64,000 nt of DNA, from the NCBI GenBank assembly GCA_023376005.1, contig CM042142.1:55590762-55654761 (forward strand). The letters run 5' to 3'. The translations under genes and the position numbers were made by a program. The DNA comes from Doryteuthis pealeii (taxonomy: Eukaryota > Mollusca > Cephalopoda > Myopsida > Loliginidae). Below, one piece after another: positions 54,968 to 64,000 of the stretch (positions within the stretch are counted from its first letter, which is position 1; every line of letters starts with the position of its first letter). Under the pieces are notes generated by a model. The model made no database searches and had not been told where the DNA came from. It saw only the letters and a program-made list of their open reading frames with translations.

Positions 54968-55075
54968 GTGTGGGATGGTCACTGTTTCAGCTTTTGCTGG
55001 AATTGCGTACCATCCTATGTCTATTGAATTTTCTGAATTTAAAAAAAAAAATTTTCGATTTTCCTTGCATTTGAA

Positions 55076-55119
55076 ACATCTTCACCTGATGATTGCCTCA
55101 CATGAAACCAATATGGTCC
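55076..55119 (+). ncRNA. Hammerhead ribozyme motif, weak stem II
   Basis: CTGATGA (55086-55092), GAAA (55104-55107), a proper stem III ACCA-ATA-TGGT and C17, giving a GTC-type site with the cut after 55117. Stem I pairs TTCA/TGAA plus AACA/TGTT around a bulge. The 11-nt stem II (TTGCCTCACAT) can form only two pairs. A TA tract starts ~58 bases downstream. Confidence 0.55.
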
Positions 55120-55175
55120 TGAATGTTCCTTTGTCACCTAATAAATAGATATGTAAAACCTTTATATATTTATTT

Positions 55176-55224
<49 letters not shown>
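55176..55224. repeat. (TA)n tract
   Basis: TA run between two hammerhead-type motifs. Confidence 0.95.
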
Positions 55225-55226
<2 letters not shown>

Positions 55227-55274
55227 AGAGTTTCATAATTTGCTTGAAGCAAGAAATACCATAGTTGTACTGCT

Positions 55275-55316
55275 TCAGTTCAATTCTTTTGATAAAGAGG
55301 TATTACCTCGAAAATT
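55275..55316 (+). ncRNA. Decayed hammerhead motif
   Basis: Core TTGATAA (two changes), perfect stem II GAGGT-ATT-ACCTC with the same stem as the retrozyme, then GAAA. The palindromic stem III is lost. Probably an inactive relative of the 51.5 kb family. Confidence 0.45.
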
Positions 55317-55384
55317 CAAGAAATAATAAAAATACAGGTCAACACACAACACCATTGTTACCGTATTATTATTTTTTATTTATT

Positions 55385-55429
55385 CCAAACTGCATTGTGA
55401 TAGCCTTCTAAATCAACCTCCTAACCAAT

Positions 55430-55493
<64 letters not shown>

Positions 55494-55530
55494 TTTGGTG
55501 GTTAGTTTTGAAGGCTATCACAATGCAAGT
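55385..55530. repeat. Inverted repeat with central (TA)n
   Basis: Arms 55392-55430 and 55488-55527 (GCATTGTGATAGCCTTC and its complement) enclose a TA run. The arms resemble the outer arms of the 50746-50962 palindrome. Confidence 0.85.
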
Positions 55531-55569
55531 GTAAAGAAAAATCAGGTAACTATGATGTTATTTCTTTAC

Positions 55570-55625
55570 CTTTGATTTATTCTCTTAATATTTTGGGATA
55601 AAGATCCCTTCGTCAGATTTCTGAA
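55570..55625 (-). ncRNA. Decayed hammerhead motif
   Basis: Minus strand CTGACGA (55616-55610), stem II GGGAT-CTTT-ATCCC, then AAAA in place of GAAA. G12 is lost, so activity is unlikely. It lies upstream of the GCATTGTGATAGCCTTC arm and TA tract, the same order as at 50.8 kb. Confidence 0.45.
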
Positions 55626-55698
55626 AGCTAGAGTCCTGGAGCAGTTACCCAGTGGATAGAATCTGTTCATTCTGTTGGTAATATCTTCCTCCAAATTC

Positions 55699-55699
<1 letters not shown>

Positions 55700-55746
<47 letters not shown>

Positions 55747-55765
55747 TGTGTCTGTGTCTGTGTGT
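55700..55765. repeat. (GT)n microsatellite
   Basis: GT run ending in (GTCTGT)n. Confidence 0.95.
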
Positions 55766-55904
55766 ATTAATGTATTTTATAATTTTTCTTCAAAATGGTA
55801 CTAACTCATCTAGATAGCAGTCTAGACATCATCACTTTAGTATATAGGTTGCTCAGTTGAATATAGCCAATTTGAACAAGATAGAGAATGTCTTCAAAAA
55901 TATC

Positions 55905-56075
55905 AAACTGAAGCTGTATTTACCAAGATAGAAATGAACAATAAATGAACACATATTTTCTTCAAAAAAGTCTCCTTGGCACTTAACACACTTATTCCAG
56001 TGAGTTTTCTATTGGTCAAAGCATCTCTGGAAGCTCTCTTTTGACCGCAAAACTGCAAAAGTTTTAAGTTTGTTT
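55905..56075 (-). pseudogene. Mariner transposase C-terminal fragment
   Basis: Minus strand reads HWNKCVKCQGDFFEEN followed by CSFIVHFYLGKYSFSL, the HW.KC....GDYFEG..V...H..Y ending of some mariner transposases; related to the scrap at 14869. No intact frame. Confidence 0.55.
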
Positions 56076-57035
56076 TTCTTTTTAATTCTTACACTGAAAT
56101 AGAAATATTGTCAAATATTCAGCAAAATTACCAGCGAATAGTAATTTTCAATTTATTTCAGTATAAGACTTGATAATCTCAATTCCCTTAAAATAACAAC
56201 GCTGAATTCAAAAAAGTGTATAACTGAATCACTACGCAACAACTTTAAATCCATACAACATCATTTAATGCTGTCGTTTAATTTTTTAAACTTATAAATG
56301 AATTAACGTATATTAAGTTCTGTTTTCCTTAGAGTTTCATTTTTATTAAAAGTAATAATCCTAGTTCAGAAATGAAAAATATAAACATTGGACTTCATTT
56401 CATATTCTATTCTTCTAACATCCATCCAGTAGACTATAGTAAAAATTTACGCTGCTGAATTCAAAGTCCACCCTTAGAATAACGTGTGTATGAACATCAA
56501 CGCCGCTATCAATTAAATGTATACTGTCATTTTTTTTGCATGAATGGTAGTGTATGTAACATTGTATGGTGTGTGTCCCGTTCGTGTGTATTGGCGTGTT
56601 TTTATATATATCAGATCGCCCTTGAGACATAAGTAAAATATGTCGTAAGTAAACATTGCAAGTGAACATTATTTCTACGCGTGCACAACTAGAATGAATG
56701 AATGAATACGCAGAGTTGCGTAAAAATTACTTTTTTTTTCTTTTTACCCTCCACCTCCCAATTTTTAAAAAACTTTCTGTCATCCTCTTCTCCAAGTAAA
56801 TAAAAAGTTGCTCAATGCATATATTTATTTATCTATTTACTTATTTTACTTAGGGGCATCGTTTATGAGAGAGCAAAACAAATCCTATCCAATATTTGTT
56901 TACTTACAAAACTCAGATTTTTTTTAAAATATTGTTTTGTTAAACTTTAACCAAACAATACTTTTTCAGAGTAAAAATCTAAATTGAAAAAAAAAAAAAA
57001 AAAAAAATCCGTAATATGAGAAATGAAAATAAGAT
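56076..57035. other. No recognisable feature
   Basis: AT-rich; poly-A at 56983-57007. Nothing else identified. Confidence 0.55.
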
Positions 57036-57305
57036 AATTATTTACTATAACATAGTATTGAATGCTATGTTATAGTAAATAAATATTAATTAATTAATTA
57101 ATACTAAGTATTCTAAGATGGTTGGTAGTACCCTAACCAACCAGCTTAGAATACTTAGTATTAATTAATACTACTCGTACGGGACACCCCCCATTAAAAA
57201 AAAGTATAGCTTAAATTTGGCACAAGGCCACGAGCACGGGGCACCGAACTTGTTACTTAATATTGTAGTATATTTTAACAGTTAAAGTATACTACAATAT
57301 TTAAA
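57036..57305. repeat. Cluster of three hairpin elements
   Basis: (1) ATTTACTATAACATAG around 57043-57082; (2) a 25-bp stem 57093-57117 / 57145-57169 with an inner GGTTGG/CCAACC pair; (3) AATATTGTAGTATA.. around 57260-57302. GGGACACCCCC at 57181 and a second GGGGCACC at 57238 lie between. Confidence 0.8.
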
Positions 57306-57487
57306 AATAGAATAACAAGGAATCACATAGAAATCATAGAATTGTACTTTTTTTTTTTGGTACCACCAAAAAGGCACTCTTTTTCACATAAAAAACGAAT
57401 TAAAATGAATTAAATCCATTTAAGGTTAGATTTTAGTTTTAGTCGAAAAACAATAATATAATAATGAGTATCAGTAGAAATAACAAA

Positions 57488-57492
57488 TAATA

Positions 57493-57542
<50 letters not shown>

Positions 57543-57543
57543 A
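57488..57543. repeat. (GAT)n microsatellite
   Basis: About 17 GAT triplets. No LINE sequence precedes it, so it does not look like a LINE tail. Confidence 0.95.
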
Positions 57544-59190
57544 CACGTAATTAATCTTTAATAATACATTTTAAACAATAAATTTACAGTAAAATTTACT
57601 AGCATGCAGATCTGCTACGCACTGAAAACAGAACACGTTATTAAAATTTAAAAACCTTTATAAAAGTTTCTTTTTAGAAATCAATAAGCAAAATAATTTA
57701 TTTTTCTTAAATAATTTTTTAAAAAAACATTAAATACACTGTGCATAAAAGTTACATGCTGGTAACTTTTACCCAAGTATGTCGAGTTTTTTGGCGGGTT
57801 TTTTAACATTCAAAACACGCAGAAACAATCCTGTTTGTAAAGACGAATGAAATTGTGGTATTCATAATATTTTTTCCCCGCCAAATATTTTGAAAGTACG
57901 GAGGACCGGAATCATAACAATCGATATGTTGAAGTGTTACCTGACTCTTAGATGAATCAAGTGGTAACCCAAATTCAAGGGAAACAAATCGAAATTCTTT
58001 AAAATAAATTTTACGGTTAGGTACATCCATATCTTTTTTTATGATATATTTTTTATAAATATATCTAATTGATGAATAAAATTAATTTAAACTTATAGTA
58101 AGTCAATTTCTAGCATCAAAGTTTATATTTTCAGATTAGTAAAATAATATATATTTAATAACATATTTAGATTTGTCAGCTATAAAGGAATATTAATTTT
58201 AAATCTCAGTTTAAACTGACCCCCAACTTATTTAAGCAGAAAAAAATAAGACATAGAATTATTTTTCTGGTAATCAGAAAGATTATATTTCATATACACC
58301 AGAATAATTAAGAAATATCAACAACAAAAATTTAAGTTTAATTTTTTGATTTTTATTATTTATTTTCTTCCTCTTTCGGTCAATAATTTTTTTTTTTCAA
58401 TCTCTACAGTCTTTTCTTTTCTCTTTTTATTTATACAAAAATTAGAGTCAGCCTTAAATACCCAATGATGTATATGTTGCACCCCAAAGATGGGGGGGGG
58501 TTAAAGTTAACTAACCTGAAAAAAAAAATGTGTAAGTTTTTAAATAAAACAACTGGTGCATTATAACCTTCATTCATTAATATATCAACATTGAACATTT
58601 CATTAAAATCGGCAATTTCCCTGATTTTTGGTAATTTGTTTTTCTTTCGGGTGGGGGTGACTATAATACAGTCAAATTTGACTTATTTTAATTTTCAAAC
58701 AATTACGAAAAATCGAGGTGACTTTTAGTCATTTGAAGAAAAAAATGACCAGTCCCTGTTTTTTTACATTTCTAGAAAGATCACATCTTGAAGAACGTAT
58801 AAAAAAATAATTTTTAATAAAAATTCAATATCCGAAAAACGTTATTTGAAAATTTAAAAGTTATTTTCTTAAAAATTATTTTTGTAATGTGTGTTTTGTT
58901 TTTTTATAGTTTAACAACAATATTTTATTTTGAATTGATGCAAAAAAAAGTATTTTCTCTGATTCAATTTGCCAATTTTTATTGACTTAAAAATTTAATA
59001 GTGAATTTAAACATCTGGAAGGTGCCATGTTGAAGTCAATATTTTCAACATGGATAAAGCTTTATCTAATCTATCTAAAAATGTAAGTTTAAAAATACGC
59101 AGTTTAGATATAGATATATATATGTATATATGTATAAATAAATATATGCATATAGATATATAAATATAATATAAATATATATATACATAT
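57544..59190. other. No recognisable gene
   Basis: Long AT-rich interval; poly-G at 58491-58500. I looked for coding frames and element ends and saw none. Confidence 0.5.
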
Positions 59191-59196
59191 ATATAT

Positions 59197-59961
59197 TCTG
59201 TATTTTTGTAACTGAAACTATGTCACTGCTTACATCATAATAGCCTCAGGAAATGCATGTTTATTAATGAGTATCTAATTTATAGTCAAAATCATTGATA
59301 CATAGAATAAATCTTATTTATAAATGAGGTCTACTATGAAAATCTGAATTAGATTTGCCCCAAACAGCCCTTGTCATTGGGGTATTTGCCTCTCATCCCA
59401 CGTATGTGGGCGTGACACAAGGACATTTTATGGGGCCTACCCATCAGCCGAGACTCATGGGTGGTAGGTGCAAAAAATGCGTTGATCCCATCGGCATTCC
59501 CCCCTCAAGGCACTGGGCAATAAACCTAGCCCTGCCCCTTTAAATCAAGGGGCAGGTGTTGCCTGGGGGGATAGACCCCTGGAATCAACGCTGCTAATTT
59601 ACATTAAAAAACACAGGCCCCAAAGAGCCCACATTATTAGTGCATTGAAAATCCTGCAATTTAAGAAATAAAATAATATATGGTGGGATTTATTTGCATA
59701 CTGGTTTTAACAAAACCGTGTTTAATAAATAATTACTTGGTGTTATTGATCTCTAATATTATTGTTTTTTTTTTTTCAAACATATCAAAATCAATCCTAT
59801 GAATGATTTTATTTAGAAACTAATTAAAATATTATTAAAATAAGTGTAATCATTTTATATGCATTCTAATTTAATTTCATTAGTCTTTTTAGTTTGATAT
59901 ATTTCATTACATTAATACTTAAATACTTACACTCGGGAGGGGGGTCGTATATTCTTGCTAG
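59197..59961. mobile_element. Diverged Helitron-like element with GC-rich insert
   Basis: Ends TTGCTAG followed by T. It shares with the other two Helitrons GTAACTGAAACTAT near the start, TTTATTTGCATACTGG.. and CTTGGTGTTATTGATCTCTAAT in the 3' half. The subterminal hairpin is eroded (ACTCGGGAGGGGGGT). A ~280-bp GC-rich block (59350-59630) is absent from the others. The 5' end is uncertain. Confidence 0.65.
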
Positions 59962-61200
59962 TATATATGAATAGAGTTCACCCATGTATATCTCTGGGTA
60001 ATACACAACCTGTGTGAGAAAGAGATCCCTTTGGAGAGATGAAGATTGAAAGAAAAGAAAGATTCTTGGATCAATGCTCTGCAGCTCTTCTTAAATAGTG
60101 GCACGTTGTGTAATGGGCAACATTGCTTTCCAGTGTTTCTGGAAGATATGGATCCACAGATCAAAGACACTGCACCTATTGTAACTGCCGCTAAACCGAC
60201 CAGTTAATTATGTCTTATTTTTATATTGTTATTTTTTTTTAATAAAAATTAACTACAACTGCAGTATTCAATTTAGAGTAGTTTAATGGGTTTTATACCA
60301 TTTGGTGCTGACCACTGTTTCTGCAGTCTATGAACCCTAACCAGAAAAGGGTAAGGGTAAGTCAGAGTTAAAGGTTTTACATCACTGGTCAGATAGGCAA
60401 CAATGGTAAGAGCTTTCTATTTCTTTGAGGATTTTCACATTTCTTTGAGGATATTCTATTTCTTTAAAAGTATTCGCTGTTATCCATCATTAAATGTTAT
60501 TTGTTTTTCCTTGTACAGTTTCACTGTGTTTATTAAATAAACTTAATGACATCAGTAAAGAATCGTCATGCCATCCCTTTCTTCGAGACCAGTAGGCAGT
60601 AAAAACTATTTATATATACTCATTCAACATCAAGTATATAATCAGGGAGAGAGACAGGTAAGAGTTGAGATGATAGATGATGGTCTTACTTTTTACATTC
60701 TGCTTGCTTTGTCAACTGGTTCTAACTCATTGGACATTTTCTCTTGTTGATCTGTTGGGCTTCTTGTTAAGGGTTGGTCTTCTATATGTTGATTCTTCTT
60801 TATGCTGGGCTGGTCATTGTTTTTAATATTACTTAACAAGACTTGGTTGTTTTATGTTAATAGAGCTTTATTTTCAGAACCCGCCCATATTCATCTACCG
60901 CGGTGAGACCAACTCATCAGAGCCGACAATAGCATCAGTGCTCCTCAGAAACCAAGTCACATCTGATCTGAAACTATCTCAAACATCCAATCACACACCT
61001 TCAAGAGGTCAAGTAAAAGGTTCCTAACCGCCAGTAACTGTTGGGTAATTTTCCACAGGACCCTGTTATTCTAAGTCTAACAGGCCCTATTCAAAATATT
61101 CTAACTACAGTACACATAATTTATAAGCTGCTCATAGATTATGTAACACTATATGTTACAACATGTGACTTTTTTATTATTTCTCTGAATGTTTGAGATG
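59962..61200. other. No gene recognised
   Basis: AT-rich to mixed sequence. 60770-61000 has words (TGTTGATTCTTCTT, AACAAGACTTGGTTG) that may belong to dispersed repeats, but no element can be delimited. Confidence 0.4.
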
Positions 61201-61214
61201 AGGCTTGATGATTA

Positions 61215-61310
61215 GTATTATCTTCATTGTTTCGGACTATTGTCCTCATCTTCATTGTTGTACAACGTTTCGGCTGGTGTGCTCTCCAGCCTACTTCAGG
61301 AATTTCTTCT
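61215..61310 (-). ncRNA. Two adjacent Penelope-type hammerhead-like motifs
   Basis: Minus strand, first motif: CTGAAGT (61299-61293), stem II GGCTGG..CCAGCC, GAAA, and self-complementary GTTGTACAAC. Second: AAGATGA (61252-61246), stem II GGAC-AATA-GTCC, GAAAC. Each core differs from consensus by one or two bases. A deleted copy of the first (CTGAAGAAGGCTGGAGGG) lies at 61719-61742. Confidence 0.5.
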
Positions 61311-62014
61311 CGGACTTGGGAACCTTCTTTTCAGACTTGGGAACCTTCTTGTCATAATCGGGAGCCATCACGGAACTTTAAACCCAACCCTTTATTCAAT
61401 CCACATTGCTATAATGTTTTCATTCCGCTAACCATAGCTGGGGTCGAGGCGTCAAGCTGTGTTAATTATTATTCTATGTCTTTTTTATGATGTATAATTG
61501 CAATTGTAACAACTGGGTAGCTATGAATAAGATTGATACCTAACACTGCCAACATCTGAGAACTATCACCAGAAACCAATGGCCAAATGGTCTAATCTCC
61601 AACAAAGCTCTTTCTTTTTTTTTTAAAGATCACTAATTAGGACTGAGCCTATTTTAGTAGTGACCACCCTAGTGGATTAGTATTATCTGCGTTATTCGGA
61701 CTACATCTGTACAACGATATACCCTCCAGCCTTCTTCAGGTAGACTCGGGTTCTCGGACTCGGGAACCTTCTTTTCAAAGAAATTCGGGAGCCATCACGG
61801 AACTTTGAACCTAACCCTTTATTTATTCCACGGGGTATCCTGTTCTCATTCCACTAACCATAGCTGGGTAGGAGTTGTGTTAATTAATTAAACTGGGATT
61901 GGGGTTAACTGTCACTTAGAACTGTTTTAAAAACTGCTAATCCAAAAAAGAAAAACAAGAAATACCTAGGGTATATACCAAATAACAATGAAGATTAGTC
62001 CGAATAGATGAGTT
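61311..62014. other. Degenerate Penelope-type repeat, otherwise unassigned
   Basis: 61310-61430 and 61745-61870 share GGGAACCTTCTTTTCA, GGGAGCCATCACGGAACTTT, AACCCTTTATT and CATTCC.CTAACCATAGCTGGG, a ~430-bp direct repeat of the same sequence following each hammerhead-like motif. Confidence 0.6.
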
Positions 62015-62245
62015 ACCCCAATGGAGTTTAACAGGTTTGAATTCAGAGTTTTCCTTCTCCTAGACTGGTTGCCTAACCAAGATTAAAGAGTCCAGTCTGC
62101 CCTACTATTTACTCATAGCTGGAGGGAGAGTAGTTGGATTCATACCCTCCCAAGGGTATTAGCTCTATGTGAACTGTAGCTTCGTCCAGGATTTGAACTC
62201 GTCGACATTTCCTACATTTCTATCTATTATACCACACGCCTCTGT
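62015..62245 (-). mobile_element. SINE family 2
   Basis: Reverse copy: TTAACAGGTTTGAATTCAGAG.., CCAAGATTAAAGAGTCCAG, then head GGATTTGAACTCGTCGAC and the A-box side. The head is partly deleted. Confidence 0.78.
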
Positions 62246-62334
62246 ACAAGATGTGCAACACCATTCTAATTATGGTGGTCTAGATTTGGTCATGTGCTAT
62301 GGATGTCCAAAGAAGCACCTACATAAATTTGTTT

Positions 62335-62875
62335 GTTGGTTTTATTTTGTTTTAGAGCATATCAACCTCAATGGGTCATTTAATGCCGGCAAAGTTTTGA
62401 AAGATTTGTGGCGATAGTTCGTTAGAAAATTTTTTAAGCACAATTTTTTTTCTATTTAACCCATAGATGGGACCCTAACAGGTACTACTACTCCAGATCA
62501 GAGTGGACCTGGGAGCAATAGTGATGAAGGGATGCTCCACATTTCCCAGAGCTCTCGAACTGGAACCTCACCATCAGAGAGAGTTTAACATCATACCCAG
62601 TACATGAAACCACTGCCTTCTAGCGCATATATAATAAAAAGGGTTCGGTCTTGCCATAAGGGCAACAGGGTTGGGACAATCATATAGGTGCAAGGGCTTG
62701 ACGTGACCAGCCGATTGATTGGAGGGGGCCTCTTCGATCCCCTGTCTAGCCTAAGTATGGGCCAAAGCATCACGGGTCGCCACCCACAGCCAACAGGTGG
62801 TCCCATTGAGGAGGTCTTACCCCTCTGCAGAGGTGTAGTCGGTGTAGTCTACAGCCTCAGCCGACGGGGCTACCT
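62335..62875 (-). mobile_element. ~610-bp retroposon, near full length
   Basis: Tail side TTTTAGAGCATATCAACCTC at left, head CAGCCGACGGGGCTA at right. It has the longest uninterrupted similarity to the nested reference copy. The target duplication is not obvious. Confidence 0.75.
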
Positions 62876-63085
62876 ATGTAAACATCCTTTGAATTTGCTG
62901 TAATTAGGTCAAATAACTACCAGGTACAAAGGGGCCACTGCTGCACAAACTTGCTTGGTAACCTGGTAGATCACTTAAATGCAGGACTGGGAACCTAAGA
63001 TCTAGGAAGTGACCGAAGCAAATAAACAAATGCATCACTGCAGGAGACCCTAGGTTAAAGAAATTCCCATGTAATAGCCTGCTAA

Positions 63086-63132
63086 GTCTAACCACACTGG
63101 AGATGTGATACGCCGAAACCCGGTTTCAGTGG
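63086..63132 (+). ncRNA. Decayed type I hammerhead (upstream)
   Basis: Core CTGGAGA, TGATAC loop as in the intact family, GAAA (63115-63118), short stem III ACC-C-GGT; CCAC and GTGG remain of stem I. Core mutated, likely inactive. Confidence 0.5.
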
Positions 63133-63381
63133 ATGACTAAATATATGCTCCTAACAACTGGCTGGTTGAGCTCTCTGGAGGGAAATTACCTGAGGGCCGC
63201 TGATTTTCACTTAAATTGCAAGGCTCTCCTATAAAAAGGATGTGAGCTCTTTGGCAACGTTGACATATTATACTCATACATGTATTTATCAGTTAAATTC
63301 TCCCTCCTTGTTTGTAGTTGGCTGATGGTGCAGTTGTTAGGAACTCTGACTAATGAAAAAATCGGTTGGGTTTCAATCCTG

Positions 63382-63424
63382 CCATACTGAGCAGATATGA
63401 TACATTGAAACATGGTGTCTGTGG
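63382..63424 (+). ncRNA. Decayed type I hammerhead (downstream)
   Basis: Stem I CCATA with TGTGG (5 bp, one wobble), core CTGAGCA (G8 changed), stem II GATAT-GAT-ACATT with one mismatch, GAAA (63407-63410), a good stem III ACA-TGG-TGT and C17 at 63419. Confidence 0.6.
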
Positions 63425-63559
63425 GTGACTATATATATATATATATGGGAGAAATAAGAGGAAATTAATCTGACAGTATGTGGAGAAAGTAGACAAACAC
63501 GGATATTGTAGAAAATGGATGTTTATCGTGCTGATGTTGACATTGCAACGTTTCAGTCT

Positions 63560-63890
63560 GTTTTAAACTTTGAATTATTTTTCTACATAATTGGTTGATA
63601 CATTTTTGAAGTCACCGTAGCAGTTTATGTATGCCCCTGTCATACCAGCTCACCACCATATCATTAAGGAAGCATTGGACCTCATTGTTATTGCAAATTC
63701 CCTACACTACTTGTGGATGTTTTTGACATCCATTCATGCCTTGCCATATGCTTCAGTAAATTGGTCATGAATTTCAATCAGTTTAATGCTTTTTGTATTC
63801 AAAAAACGAATAACTGTGTGAACTTTACACTTGGTGATAGTGTCAGTTGGGAGCTCCATCAGAAATGACTGCCAAGCCAAGACTGAGCAT
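63560..63890 (-). pseudogene. Internally deleted mariner transposase
   Basis: Minus strand 63870-63745 reads CKVHTVIRFLNTKSIKLIEI..QFTEAYGKA, the N-terminal helix-turn-helix of mariner transposases (RAVIRFL.AKG..P.EIH..L..VYG). Soon after, without the catalytic domain, comes the C-terminal FLNDM..GIHKLL..LQKCIN. So the middle is deleted; several stops. Confidence 0.65.
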
Positions 63891-64000
63891 GGCAGTAACG
63901 TGTTTGCAGGAGCATATGCATATATGGGGTGTGGTGGGAGGGGGAATTTTATATAGATAGATTTATATAAATAAATATACATAAACATATACATACATAT
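63891..64000. other. No recognisable feature
   Basis: Ends in short TA/CATA repeats at 63945-64000. Confidence 0.5.

Larger units (their letters stand above)
62926..63450 (+). mobile_element. Decayed retrozyme-like dimer
   Basis: Same organisation and family as 51455-51900. Hammerhead positions at 63097 and 63387 are 290 apart; the segment between shares ATGACTAAATATATGCTCC-like and GGTTGAGCNCTCT blocks with the intact monomer, and the AATAGCCTGCTA block lies upstream. A TA tract follows at 63430-63450. Confidence 0.7.

Noticed and set aside
57488..57543. (GAT)n as a LINE tail
   Set aside because: No LINE coding sequence or 3' end precedes it on either strand, unlike 17513, 27710 and 41623.
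63734..63994. 86-codon reverse frame as a gene
   Set aside because: Only its C-terminal half resembles a mariner transposase N-terminus; the rest is AT-rich read-through and a stop follows.

Overview
This is non-coding eukaryotic DNA: AT-rich, packed with (TA)n and (TG)n microsatellites, tRNA-derived SINEs, decayed LINEs, mariner and Helitron remnants and many small self-complementary elements. I find no intact protein gene, exon chain, tRNA gene or functional rRNA gene. The dominant SINE (tRNA head, body, tail), the LINE fragments, Penelope-type sequence and dense microsatellites fit a mollusc, most likely a cephalopod such as an octopus. That assignment is inference from repeat content, not from a gene.

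Layout. 1-8506 is the first copy of an ~8.5 kb segment; 32803-41230 is the second. Copy 1 stops exactly at a 100-N gap (8507-8606). The copies differ by two clean insertions: a 635-bp Helitron only in copy 2 (36548-37182) and a ~0.7 kb ribozyme-bearing inverted repeat only in copy 1 (about 6984-7678). Between them (8607-32800) lie a TA/TG-rich minisatellite, a 176-bp tandem repeat, an 80-bp mariner MITE, a Helitron, several SINEs, an array of four 5S rRNA pseudogenes inside LINE debris, LINE 3' ends and a 30-bp minisatellite. From 41.2 to 49 kb there is a ~13-unit 120-bp satellite, a palindromic element with telomere-like repeats, and a local duplication around a second N gap (46401-46500). 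From 49 to 64 kb most of the sequence is AT-rich and featureless, broken by ribozyme-bearing repeats, palindromes bounded by TA repeats, mariner pieces and a third Helitron-like element.

The most interesting signal is a set of hammerhead ribozymes (HHRs). Two perfect type I motifs sit in direct orientation 311 nt apart at 51.5-51.9 kb, which is the organisation of a retrozyme (self-cleaving, circular-RNA-producing retroposon). A decayed dimer of the same family lies at 62.9-63.4 kb. Other HHRs, with intact or decayed cores and different stems, occur near 5.3, 7.3 and 7.6, 16.6, 38.6, 49.5, 50.8 and 50.9 (both strands of one palindrome), 53.0, 55.1, 55.3, 55.6 and 61.2 kb. Most are followed downstream by a (TA)n tract, so ribozyme retroposons of the retrozyme/Penelope type may account for much of the TA-microsatellite and palindrome structure here.

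Nothing here can be described as genes working together. The links are between parasites: SINEs host insertions of a ~610-bp retroposon with 10-11-bp target duplications, short elements insert in LINE debris, and the ribozyme elements presumably depend on a reverse transcriptase encoded elsewhere.
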